From NCBI GenBank assembly GCA_013817465.1, contig JACDCP010000015.1, forward strand, positions 1-19,823: 19,823 nucleotides of DNA, written 5' to 3'. The notes below the pieces were generated by a model, which saw nothing but the letters and a program-made list of their open reading frames with translations, was not told the origin of the DNA and did no database searches. This DNA comes from Gammaproteobacteria bacterium. GTDB taxonomy: Bacteria > Pseudomonadota > Gammaproteobacteria > Steroidobacterales > JACDCP01. Each line of letters opens with the position of its first letter. Position 1 is the stretch's first letter. Of this stretch, positions 1-6,189 are shown piece after piece. A program made the position numbers and the translations under genes.

Positions 1-28
1 GTGCCCTCCCCGCGGGCAGAAGCCCTCC

Positions 29-157
29 TTACAAGAGAAGGTATGCGAGCGTGGCGGTGAGGCCGGCCAGCAGGGGCGAGCGCAGCGAGCCCCACAGCAG
101 GGGCACGCCGAATACGAGATCCTCGATCTCATCGAGTGCTTGCAGCAGGCATTCCAT
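29..157 (-). CDS. Small putative membrane peptide (42 aa)
   Basis: This is an unrecognised 42-residue reading frame. Residues 1-14 are acidic and helical (MECLLQALDEIEDL), and the rest is mainly hydrophobic, ending in TATLAYLLL, which is consistent with one membrane segment. The reading frame ends at TAA (complement of 29-31). An in-frame ATG at 181 would add eight residues (MRTKPYRS). Neither start has a convincing Shine-Dalgarno sequence, so the start is uncertain. The gene lies downstream of, and co-directional with, another tiny minus-strand frame at 458-622; the hairpin array at 329-444 separates them. No function can be assigned. It is listed because the acidic helix followed by a hydrophobic tail looks like a real small membrane protein and not like a random GC-rich frame. 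Confidence 0.4.
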   Translation of the reverse strand: MECLLQALDEIEDLVFGVPLLWGSLRSPLLAGLTATLAYLLL

Positions 158-328
158 GGATCGGTACGGCTTCGTTCGCATCGTGGCGGGACTTGCCATC
201 GATACTGTAGCGAGGCGCGCAATACGGGTCCGTGATGCAGTTCACGGGCCGTCCGCAGAGCCACGGTTCGGCTGGATTGCGCGCTGGCAGACTGTTGAAA
301 GACGCCGTTTTTCTGCGGCCCGCCCGGA

Positions 329-444
329 GCGATGCAGAGATGCATCGCGATTTTCAGGAACTGCAGGCTCTTGAAAATGCTCGGCGATGCGAGAATTACA
401 TTTTTCGGATCGCCGAGTTGAAGAAGCCACGGATGGCTCTTCAA
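329..444. other. Array of four consecutive hairpins, possible structured RNA or repeat element
   Basis: The 300-base stretch between the two small genes has no credible protein but holds four back-to-back inverted repeats. H1 (329-348) has arms GCGATGCA/TGCATCGC around GAGA, a GNRA-type loop if read on the plus strand. H2 (350-378) has arms ATTTTCAGGA/TCTTGAAAAT with one G-U pair and a 9-nt loop. H3 (380-417) has arms CTCGGCGAT/ATCGCCGAG and a 20-nt loop. H4 (418-444) has arms TTGAAG and AGCCA pairing with TGGCT and CTTCAA, one bulged A, and loop CGGA. They tile about 116 bases almost without gaps. No U-tract follows, so a simple terminator is unlikely. A non-coding RNA or a palindromic repeat element of the MITE/REP type are both possible. 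Strand is undetermined. Confidence 0.6.
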
Positions 445-457
445 TAGCCTCCGAGCT

Positions 458-622
458 TCAACCCCTTCGGTGGCCCGGAGCCTTATGGCGGGCAGGCTTC
501 GCGGGCGGGGCGTCGGCCACGGCTTCGCGGGCAACTTCAATGGCGCGCGCGACCCATTCGCGGCGCGAAATAGGGTTTTTCGGCACGGCTGGCGGGTCGG
601 GTTTTTTCGCCTGGTCGCTCAT
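458..622 (-). CDS. Small hypothetical protein (54 aa), divergent from the ParA-like gene
   Basis: This is an unrecognised short protein that starts MSDQAKKPDPPAVPKNP. The Pro/Lys-rich N-terminus is followed by a probable amphipathic helix (ISRREWVARAIEVAREAVAD, about residues 18-37) and a basic Pro/Ala/His tail. There is no signal peptide or membrane segment. The frame stays open upstream to an ATG at 727, but those codons run through the divergent promoter region and its palindrome, so the start at 622 is preferred even though no strong ribosome site is visible. The gene is divergent from the ParA-like ATPase at 800, sharing a 177-bp intergenic region. It may be functionally linked to that ATPase, but that is only positional inference. 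Codon use looks like that of its neighbours. Confidence 0.45.
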   Translation of the reverse strand: MSDQAKKPDPPAVPKNPISRREWVARAIEVAREAVADAPPAKPARHKAPGHRRG

Positions 623-659
623 GAAGTCGTCGCCATTGTGCCGGCCTGTAACGGCAGAT

Positions 660-679
660 GCCATGATCCGAATCATGGC
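660..679. promoter_or_regulatory. 20-bp perfect-arm palindrome in divergent intergenic region (candidate operator)
   Basis: The arms GCCATGAT (660-667) and ATCATGGC (672-679) are perfect 8-bp complements around CCGA. The site lies 38 bp before the small minus gene and about 80 bp before the predicted transcription start of the ParA-like gene, a reasonable position for an operator serving either gene. The binding protein is unknown. Confidence 0.35.
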
Positions 680-711
680 CTTTGAGGCAGGGAAGCACAC
701 CGCTGCTGTAT

Positions 712-755
712 ATGCATCATGCATCATTTGTTATCAAGCGGTTATGGTGTATTAT
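712..755 (+). promoter_or_regulatory. Candidate sigma-70 promoter and tandem 7-mers upstream of the ParA-like gene
   Basis: A -35-like TTGTTA (728-733) and a -10-like TATTAT (750-755) are separated by 16 bp, in a locally AT-rich stretch of an otherwise GC-rich region. Immediately upstream are two tandem copies of ATGCATC (712-725). The spacer contains TATCAAGCGGTTA (732-744), which matches the IHF consensus WATCAANNNNTTR. One such match is expected by chance in a region of this size, so the IHF reading is weak. Transcription would begin near 762. Confidence 0.45.
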
Positions 756-799
756 TCACTCGGCTTCGAGTTACGGGTGATTTTCGGGGGCGTCGTGGC

Positions 800-1480
800 G
801 TGCAGAAAATCGTTGTTTTAAACCCGAAAGGCGGGTCTGGCAAGACCACGATCGCCACCAATCTCGCGAGCTTTTACTCGCTGCGGCAGCAGCACCCGAC
901 GCTGATGGATTTCGATGCCCAGGGCTCGAGTATCCGCTGGGTGCAGATGCGGGCGGAAACCCGGCCGCGGATACACGGCATAGCCGTCTACGAGCATCGG
1001 CCCGGTGTGACACGCAGCTTCCAGCTGCGCCTGCCGGCGCAATGCCAGTGCGTCATCGTCGATACGCCCGCGGCGCTGGACAGCAACCGTCTGCAGGAGA
1101 TGACGCGCGACGCCGATGCCGTCATTGTACCGGTGCTGCCTTCTGACATCGACATCCATGCCGCTTCGCGTTGCATCTCCGAGCTGCTGCGCGTCGCGAA
1201 AATGCACCGTTCGGAAAACCGCATCGGCGTCATAGCCAATCGCGTCCAGCGCCGCAAACGCACCTATCAGTCACTGATCCGTTTTCTGGACAAGTTGTCG
1301 ATCCCGATCATCGCCACCCTGCGCGACTCGCAGAGCTATCTGTATGCCTCGGAATGCGGGCTCGGGATTCACGAGCTGGATTCCGCCCGCGCTCGGGCCG
1401 ATGTCGAGCAATGGCAGTCGCTGACGAGCTGGCTGGATGCGCACCCGGCGCCGGCGCTGCGCGCGGCCGCGCAGGCCTAG
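800..1480 (+). CDS. Orphan ParA/MinD-family ATPase
   Basis: This is a 226-residue P-loop ATPase of the ParA family. The deviant Walker A motif NPKGGSGKTT is at residues 8-17 with the signature lysine K10. The A' motif DFDAQGS is at 37-43 and Walker B VIVDTPA at 85-91. The C-terminal region (RIGVIANRV, IATLRDSQSY, GLGIHEL) is typical of short ParA-like proteins that lack an N-terminal DNA-binding extension. GTG at 800 is chosen because the P-loop strand begins at once (VQKIVVLN) and GGGGG lies 9 bases upstream; an in-frame ATG at 719 would add 27 unlike residues and overlap the promoter. No parB or parS-like array is in the window, and the protein is too isolated to be a chromosome-partition operon. 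Such orphan ParAs position protein or DNA cargo; the cargo here is unknown. Confidence 0.92.
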   Translation: MQKIVVLNPKGGSGKTTIATNLASFYSLRQQHPTLMDFDAQGSSIRWVQMRAETRPRIHGIAVYEHRPGVTRSFQLRLPAQCQCVIVDTPAALDSNRLQEMTRDADAVIVPVLPSDIDIHAASRCISELLRVAKMHRSENRIGVIANRVQRRKRTYQSLIRFLDKLSIPIIATLRDSQSYLYASECGLGIHELDSARARADVEQWQSLTSWLDAHPAPALRAAAQA

Positions 1481-1507
1481 CAAGGAGAAAAAGGGTCGAA
1501 GAGAAAG

Positions 1508-1523
1508 GACGGACGCCTCCGTC
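1508..1523 (-). terminator. Hairpin between convergent genes (possible terminator)
   Basis: The arms GACGGA/TCCGTC enclose CGCC and overlap the stop codon of the minus-strand gene at 1522. Read on the minus strand, the hairpin is followed by a pyrimidine-rich stretch (CTTTCTCTT), so it could end that transcript. It lies 27 bases after the ParA-like stop. Confidence 0.3.
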
Positions 1524-1773
1524 AGCGCTTGTCGATATTCCAGGTCTCGCGAATCTGCAGCATCCAGCGTTTATACGCACGCAGCGTGTATAGCGACGAG
1601 TGAACGCGGCGCAGCGCGAACGGCAGCGGCTTCGCTGCTTCGCGCTCGATGCCGTAGGCGACGGCATTCCAGTCCGGCTCGAGCACCACGGTATCTTCGA
1701 CCGGATCCCCGGCCGGGTCTCCCGCGGGCCCGATCCGATCACGCTGCTTGTAGATGTCCGACATAGTCACCAT
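1522..1773 (-). CDS. Small hypothetical protein (about 80-83 aa)
   Basis: This is an unrecognised small protein. It has a Gly/Pro/Asp-rich N-terminal third (RIGPAGDPAGDPVEDTVVLE) and then a basic, aromatic-rich part containing WNAVAYGIEREAAKPLPFAL and a C-terminal helix-like segment with ALRRVHSS, YKRWMLQIRETW. It has no signal peptide or membrane span. ATGs at 1773 and 1764 are both possible, giving 83 or 80 residues; neither has a strong ribosome site. The gene converges with the ParA-like gene (41 bases between stops) and follows ppnN in the same direction, with repeat copy 1 between them. The varied composition, unlike the Arg/Ala/Pro-rich shadows common in this DNA, supports it as real. 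Confidence 0.6.
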   Translation of the reverse strand: MVTMSDIYKQRDRIGPAGDPAGDPVEDTVVLEPDWNAVAYGIEREAAKPLPFALRRVHSSLYTLRAYKRWMLQIRETWNIDKR

Positions 1774-1871
1774 CGATACTGGAAATGATGCTGTCGACGG
1801 TAGCCAGGGCCCCGGTGACGAGCCAGGAACTGAGTCACAGCGCGCCGAAAGTGGCCGGCCTTATGTGAAAA

Positions 1872-1964
1872 GAGGAAAATGGGGACATTCCTGATTTCAT
1901 ATAAAATAATCAGAGGTCCGGCTGATTTCCGCCGGGTGAAATCAGGAATGTCCCCATTTTCCTC
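1872..1964. repeat. Inverted-repeat element, copy 1 (28-bp perfect arms)
   Basis: Two perfectly complementary 28-bp arms (1872-1899 and 1937-1964) share the core GAAAATGGGGACATTCCTGA. Inside the 37-base centre a second stem pairs AATCAG (1908-1913) with CTGATT (1922-1927). The right arm overlaps the last two bases of the ppnN stop codon. The same core recurs at 6069-6155 and 7928-8016. The centre of copy 1 is unrelated to the centres of the other two. The form resembles REP-like palindromic elements moved by Y1/RAYT transposases, but no such gene is in the window. Confidence 0.92.
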
Positions 1965-3372
1965 ACGCGACGATGCGGTAACAGGGCACATAGTGCGAGC
2001 CCGGCAACCGCATGCGCTTCTGCGCGACGAATGAAGCCAGCAGCTCGTCGAGGGGACGCATGATACGCCGGTCGCCGCGGATCTCGAATTCACCGTAGCG
2101 CTCGATGAGACGGATGCCGCGGTCCTTCACATTGCCTGCGACTATCCCTGAGAATGCGCGCCGCAGATTCGCCGCGAGCGTATGGCGCTCCATGTGCGCG
2201 TGCATCTCGAGCGCCGCCATGCTCTCGTGGCTCACTTCGAAAGGGCTCTGGAATGCGGCGTCGATCTTGAGCGACCAGTTGAAATGGAACGCGTCGCTGG
2301 TCGCGAGCCGGAACTTGCGGACCTCGTCGATGCCCGCAATCATGGCCCGGGCCACCTCGACGGGATCGCCGACGATGATCCGGTACAGGCGCTGCGTGTC
2401 GGCGCCGAGCGTGGCGCCAATGAAGTCGTTGATGCGCCGGAAGTAATCCGCACTCGAGCGCGGTCCAGTGAAAATCAGCGGAAAAGGCAGCTCGGCGTTC
2501 CCAGGATGCAGCAGCACACCGAGCAGATAAAGGATTTCCTCGGCCGTGCCGGCGCCGCCCGGAAACACCACGAAGCCGTGCCCCGCGCGCACGAATGCCT
2601 CGAGACGCTTCTCGATGTCCGGCATGATGACGAGCTCGTTGACGATGGGGTTCGGCGACTCTGCCGCGATGATGCCGGGCTCCGTGATGCCGATGTAGCG
2701 GCCGCGCCGGATGCGCTGCTTCGAGTGGCCGATGGTGGCGCCTTTCATCGGCCCTTTCATCGCTCCGGGGCCGCAGCCCGTGCAGACGTTCAGGCCCCGG
2801 AGGCCCAGCTCGTAGCCGACCACCTTGGTGTAGTCGTATTCCTCGCGGCCGATTGAATGGCCGCCCCAGCAGACGGCGATGCGCGGCTCGACCTGCGGCT
2901 TCAGCACCCGCGCGTTGCGCAGGATGTGGAATACCGCGTCGGTGATGCCGCCGGAACCGGTGAGATCGTAGCGCCCGCTCCCCTGGATCTCGTTGTCGAT
3001 ATAGACGATGTCGCGCAGGACGGCAAACAACAGTTCCTTGATCCCCTGGATCATCGCGCCGTCGACGAAGGCTATCGCGGGCGCGTTGACGACCTCGAGC
3101 TTGATGCCGCGGGCCTGCTGCAGGATGCGGATGTCGAAGTCGCGGTATTGCTCGAGCACGGCGCGCGCATCGTCCGTATTCGTACCGCTGTTCAGCACCG
3201 CAAGCGCACAGCGGCGAAAGACTTCGTGCAGGCTGCCCAGGCTGGTGCCGTGAAGCTGGCTGACCTCGAGCTGCGACAGCACTTCGAGGCTGCGCGACGG
3301 TGCGACGCGGGCACTCTGCCCGTTGTCGATCACGGCCGCTTCCCGCTCCTTGACTGCTCGCACGTCCGTCAT
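1963..3372 (-). CDS. ppnN: Pyrimidine/purine nucleotide 5'-monophosphate nucleosidase PpnN
   Basis: This 469-residue protein matches E. coli PpnN (YgdH, 454 aa) in length and order: an N-terminal domain (about 27-150), a central Rossmann-like LOG domain (about 160-340) and a C-terminal DUF3412-type domain to the end. LOG motifs are clear: GCGPGAMKG at 199-207 and PGGAGTAEE at 271-279, which bind the nucleotide phosphate and ribose. The family cleaves nucleoside monophosphates to free base plus ribose 5-phosphate in the cytoplasm. In E. coli the enzyme is allosterically activated by (p)ppGpp and helps tune nucleotide pools during growth shifts. ATG at 3372 is 6 bases after the stop of the 2OG oxygenase gene, so the two are probably co-transcribed. 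Its own stop overlaps repeat copy 1. Confidence 0.95.
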   Translation of the reverse strand: MTDVRAVKEREAAVIDNGQSARVAPSRSLEVLSQLEVSQLHGTSLGSLHEVFRRCALAVLNSGTNTDDARAVLEQYRDFDIRILQQARGIKLEVVNAPAIAFVDGAMIQGIKELLFAVLRDIVYIDNEIQGSGRYDLTGSGGITDAVFHILRNARVLKPQVEPRIAVCWGGHSIGREEYDYTKVVGYELGLRGLNVCTGCGPGAMKGPMKGATIGHSKQRIRRGRYIGITEPGIIAAESPNPIVNELVIMPDIEKRLEAFVRAGHGFVVFPGGAGTAEEILYLLGVLLHPGNAELPFPLIFTGPRSSADYFRRINDFIGATLGADTQRLYRIIVGDPVEVARAMIAGIDEVRKFRLATSDAFHFNWSLKIDAAFQSPFEVSHESMAALEMHAHMERHTLAANLRRAFSGIVAGNVKDRGIRLIERYGEFEIRGDRRIMRPLDELLASFVAQKRMRLPGSHYVPCYRIVA

Positions 3373-3378
3373 CCGATC

Positions 3379-4086
3379 CTATTCCGTTCTCTCTGTCATC
3401 TGTTGCCTTTCGTCTGTCACTCGTTTCCGGATCCAGCAATTGAACGCGACGACCACACGCGGCCGCTCGCCCTGATAGGGGAATATTTCGTGTCGCAGAT
3501 ACGATGGAAACAGCAACAGCTTGCCGGCCTCGTGACGCAGATTTAGCGTACCCGTGAAGTACGGCGGACGCAGGTGCTCGTTGCCTGGATCGCGGTACAT
3601 CACGACGCTGCCGCGCGGATCGTGGAATCGGATCTGGCCGCTGTCGGGCCGCCCCGGCACGTCGTCGCCGGGATTCACGCAATAAATACCCGACCAGGAA
3701 GCGTTCGGATGGTCGTGCAGCCCCTGGTAGCCTCCTTTGCGTGTGACATGGAACCAGGCGTGATACTCGAATTTCAGCCGCGCCAGGTCTTCGTCCGCGT
3801 ACTGGTTGAGCGCCCTGACGAGCTGCGAGAGGGCCGCGTGGCAGGCGTGCGCCAGGGTTTTGACGGGCGGATCCGGCCAGCCGAACAAATCAAAGCGGCT
3901 CTCGAAAAGCTCGCCGTGCTGCGTATCTGCGTGCTTGCGGCTGCGCCAGGTTTCGCCAGCGCGCTCCCGTTCGAGAAAGAGTGTCTGCAGCGCTTCCGGG
4001 TCGGCATCCGGCAGCCGCACCGCCGCCAGCGGCACGGCGAAGCAGGGTTCGAGCTGGAAAGGCACTCTGATGGCTGAGGACGTCAT
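3379..4086 (-). CDS. Putative 2OG-Fe(II) oxygenase (TIGR02466-like)
   Basis: This 235-residue protein resembles the small 2-oxoglutarate/Fe(II) oxygenases of the TIGR02466 / 2OG-FeII_Oxy_5 type. Visible features are FHVTRKGGYQGLHDHPNASW at 112-131 with candidate iron ligands H124/H126, then SGIYCVN, a distal histidine H199 in LLLFPSYLRHEIFP, and R210 in RPRVVVAFN, positioned to bind 2-oxoglutarate. The hydroxylated substrate of this family is not established. ATG at 4086 gives MTSSAIRVPFQLEPCFAVPL, which has no signal peptide. The ribosome site is weak, and a 7-bp hairpin lies 18 bases upstream. It is separated from ppnN by 6 bases, so the two form a likely operon. The tight linkage to a nucleotide-pool enzyme is unexplained. 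Confidence 0.85.
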   Translation of the reverse strand: MTSSAIRVPFQLEPCFAVPLAAVRLPDADPEALQTLFLERERAGETWRSRKHADTQHGELFESRFDLFGWPDPPVKTLAHACHAALSQLVRALNQYADEDLARLKFEYHAWFHVTRKGGYQGLHDHPNASWSGIYCVNPGDDVPGRPDSGQIRFHDPRGSVVMYRDPGNEHLRPPYFTGTLNLRHEAGKLLLFPSYLRHEIFPYQGERPRVVVAFNCWIRKRVTDERQQMTERTE

Positions 4087-4103
4087 GTTTGCTGTTCGAG
4101 GGG

Positions 4104-4123
4104 GTGGCGCCGAAGCGCGCCAC
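4104..4123 (-). other. Hairpin between the L,D-transpeptidase and 2OG oxygenase genes
   Basis: Read on the minus strand, GTGGCGC and GCGCCAC pair perfectly around GCTTCG. There is no U-tract. It lies 18 bases before the oxygenase start codon and 47 bases after the L,D-transpeptidase stop. It could be a 3'-end stabilising or processing hairpin, or a weak terminator. Confidence 0.35.
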
Positions 4124-4170
4124 GGTATCAGGTTGCTGGAAACGCCGTGGATGGCTGTTTCAGCATGGTC

Positions 4171-4704
4171 TCAGGGCCGGATCTCGACCGGTGTGCCGGG
4201 GCGCGTCAACAGCCAGATTTCCACCATGGCGGGATCCGATACGGCGATGCATCCGTCGGTCCAGTCGCGCTTCGCGTAATAAGCGCTCGAGTAAATCGGC
4301 TCGTTCGGCTGGCCGTGGATCATGATGGCGCCGCCGGGCGCCACGCCGCGTTCGCGGGCGCCGGCGCGATCCTGCTCGTTTGGATAGCTGACCTGAATGG
4401 AGAGGAAATAGCTGCTGCTCGAATTTCGCCGGCCGAGCCGATAGACGCCCTCCGGGGTGCGCAGGTCGCCTTCTTCCTGCTTGTGGCCCACAGGTTGCTT
4501 GCCGAGCCGGACATCGTACGACTTCATGACCTCATCGCCTTTCATGAGGTACAGTTTGCGCTCGGATTTTTTGACCACGACGCGGTCCGCGTACTCGAAA
4601 CCGCGGGAAAGATCCGCGATATCGGCACACAACGGCGAGGCCGCCAGCGCCCCCCATAACACCAGGTGCGCGCCGCGTCCGGACATTCTCCTGATTCCAG
4701 CCAT
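4171..4704 (-). CDS. L,D-transpeptidase (YkuD domain), exported
   Basis: This 177-residue protein has a YkuD domain running from FEYADRVVVKKSERKLYLMK (about 36-55) to the C-terminus. The catalytic signature is present: H130 in IMIHG and C152 in RDWTDGCIAVSD. These enzymes act outside the cytoplasmic membrane and make 3-3 peptidoglycan cross-links or attach proteins to the wall; this short, single-domain type resembles YafK-like members, whose role varies. The start at 4704 gives an Arg-rich n-region and a hydrophobic core (AHLVLWGALAASPLCA) with likely cleavage near residue 27. ATG at 4686 is also possible, but its AGGAG would lie too close. The open frame runs further upstream but would overlap the M24 gene. 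It follows the M24 gene by 77 bases in the same direction. Confidence 0.88.
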   Translation of the reverse strand: MAGIRRMSGRGAHLVLWGALAASPLCADIADLSRGFEYADRVVVKKSERKLYLMKGDEVMKSYDVRLGKQPVGHKQEEGDLRTPEGVYRLGRRNSSSSYFLSIQVSYPNEQDRAGARERGVAPGGAIMIHGQPNEPIYSSAYYAKRDWTDGCIAVSDPAMVEIWLLTRPGTPVEIRP

Positions 4705-4781
4705 CGGCCAGCAATATATCGCCGCCGGGGAAAGCGGATCAAGGAAACGGATCACAGCAGCCGGCGTCAGCCGCGGCAGCC

Positions 4782-6047
4782 TCAGGCGAACGGCTCGTCG
4801 ATCGACGCCGGCGGCTCGGTGAACCAGCGGGGCCCGTCGCCTGTGATATACAGACAGTCCTCGAGGCGAACGCCGAATTCGCCGGAGATATAAATGCCCG
4901 GCTCGTCCGACAGGCACATGCCGGGACTGAGCCGCGTCGTCTCGCCGTGCACGAAATTGATGGGCTCGTGACCGTCCATGCCGATACCGTGGCCCAGCCG
5001 GTGCGGAAGACCGGGCGTCTCATAGCCCGGGCCATAGCCGAGGGACGCGTACCAGGCGCGCACGGTGTCGTCCACACGGCCTGCGGGATTGCCGGGCTGC
5101 GCAGTTTCGAACGCGAGTTGCTGCCCGCGCCGTACCGTATCCCAGATTTCGCGCTGGCGTTTCGTCGGCTCGCCCAGAACCATCGTCCTGGATATGTCCG
5201 ACTGATAGCCCTGCACCGAGCAGCCGCAATCCATGAGCAGGATGTCGCCTTCACGTACCACCTGGGGGCGCGAGGACCCATGCGGGTAAGCGCTGGCTTC
5301 GCCTGCCAGGACCAGCGCGAACTCATGTTTGCCGCCGAGTTCCCCGGTGGCCTCCGCCATGGCGGCTCCGACATCCGCCGGCGTCATCCCGGCCTCGATG
5401 CGCCCGGCGACGGCGCGATAAGCGGCCAGGGTAACGTCATTGGCCTTCTGCATCAGTTGGAGCTCATGCTCCGACTTGAATAGGCGGCAGCCCGTCGTAA
5501 TCGATGAGCCGGAAACCGGCTCGCGTCGCGGTATGGCGCGGTTGATCCCGTCGAGGACGAAGTATCGCACCGTATCCTCGAAGGCGATGCTGCCCCGCCC
5601 CGGCCACCGGTCCTCGAGGATGCCTGCCACGAGCTCGAACGGATTCTCGTGTTCGTGCCAGGTGCGCACGTCATCGCCGAAGCTCATGCGCTCGCGCAGA
5701 GACGGCTCTTCGAAGTGCGGCGTGACCAGGGCGATTTCCCCCTCGGCCGGAATAAGCGCCGCGGTCAGGCGCTCGCTGCGCCACCAGTCGATTCCCGTGA
5801 AATAGACCATCGACGAGCCGGGTTCGAGCAACAATGCGGCGACGCTGGCATCCCGCATCAGTTTCTGCGCTTTCTGCACCCGCCCCAGCCGCTCCGCGAC
5901 GGAGATCGGCGCGACGTCCAGTGTCATGGACCGCAAGCTGTCCGCTCTGCGGAGATTGTCGTCGATTCGCACTGCACACGAGCCGAGCGGCGCCAGCACG
6001 GCGAGCGCCCCGGTCTGCCGCAGAAAATCGCGCTTGCTCATGCTCAT
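4782..6047 (-). CDS. Exported M24-family metallopeptidase (Xaa-Pro aminopeptidase type)
   Basis: This 421-residue protein has an N-terminal creatinase/prolidase-like domain (about 50-190) and a C-terminal pita-bread M24 domain (about 195-410). All five metal ligands are visible: D273 and D284 (LLMDCGCSVQGYQSDISRT), H353 (HRLGHGIGMDGH), E382 (DEPGIYI) and E396 (VRLEDC); H256 in YPHGSSR is the usual substrate-side histidine. Family members remove N-terminal residues before proline or split X-Pro dipeptides. The N-terminus, KRDFLRQTGALAVLAPLGSC, resembles a Tat signal with KR in place of RR and ends at a possible lipobox cysteine (C24), so the enzyme is probably periplasmic or membrane-anchored, unlike cytoplasmic PepP/PepQ. 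A second ATG at 6041 is equally possible. Its neighbours are the M49-like peptidase and PruA, which suggests peptide/proline use. Confidence 0.92.
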   Translation of the reverse strand: MSMSKRDFLRQTGALAVLAPLGSCAVRIDDNLRRADSLRSMTLDVAPISVAERLGRVQKAQKLMRDASVAALLLEPGSSMVYFTGIDWWRSERLTAALIPAEGEIALVTPHFEEPSLRERMSFGDDVRTWHEHENPFELVAGILEDRWPGRGSIAFEDTVRYFVLDGINRAIPRREPVSGSSITTGCRLFKSEHELQLMQKANDVTLAAYRAVAGRIEAGMTPADVGAAMAEATGELGGKHEFALVLAGEASAYPHGSSRPQVVREGDILLMDCGCSVQGYQSDISRTMVLGEPTKRQREIWDTVRRGQQLAFETAQPGNPAGRVDDTVRAWYASLGYGPGYETPGLPHRLGHGIGMDGHEPINFVHGETTRLSPGMCLSDEPGIYISGEFGVRLEDCLYITGDGPRWFTEPPASIDEPFA

Positions 6048-6068
6048 GCGTCTGCTACTCCGTCGGCG

Positions 6069-6155
6069 GAAAATGGGGACATTCCTGATTTCCGGCCGCG
6101 CGTGCGTACCTTGGCGCCATTGGTACCTGGGGAAATCAGGAATGTCCCCATTTTC
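6069..6155. repeat. Inverted-repeat element, copy 2 (25-bp perfect arms)
   Basis: Perfect 25-bp arms at 6069-6093 and 6131-6155 share the core GAAAATGGGGACATTCCTGA with copies 1 and 3. The centre carries its own stem, GTACC (6106-6110) with GGTAC (6122-6126). The centre is clearly homologous, in the same orientation, to that of copy 3 (shared GCCATTGGTA and CGCGCGT blocks). It lies between the M24 gene and the M49-like gene. Confidence 0.92.
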
Positions 6156-6171
6156 TTACACGTCGTCTCCA

Positions 6172-6189
6172 GGCGGGTTGAAACCCGCC
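6172..6189. repeat. 18-bp palindrome GGCGGGTT-GA-AACCCGCC, copy A
   Basis: Complementary 8-bp arms (6172-6179, 6182-6189) lie directly after the stop codon of the M49-like gene, whose TAG is the complement of 6190-6192. The same 18 bases recur at 19083-19100, in both cases followed by CCT. It is probably a short dispersed repeat that here may serve as a 3'-end stem. There is no U-tract. Confidence 0.75.

Noticed and set aside
161..305. Cys-containing minus-strand frame (with LCGRPVNCITDPYCAPRYSI) overlapping the small membrane peptide region
   Set aside because: It looks protein-like in part, but no start codon with a ribosome site is visible and it overlaps the better-supported 42-aa frame.
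29..622. Toxin-antitoxin pair made of the two small minus-strand genes
   Set aside because: They are about 280 bases or more apart with a hairpin array between, and neither resembles a known toxin or antitoxin.
2090..3682. Long open frame (530 codons) on the minus strand
   Set aside because: It is a different frame of ppnN and the oxygenase gene, Arg/Pro/His-rich with no motifs; both real genes overlap it fully.
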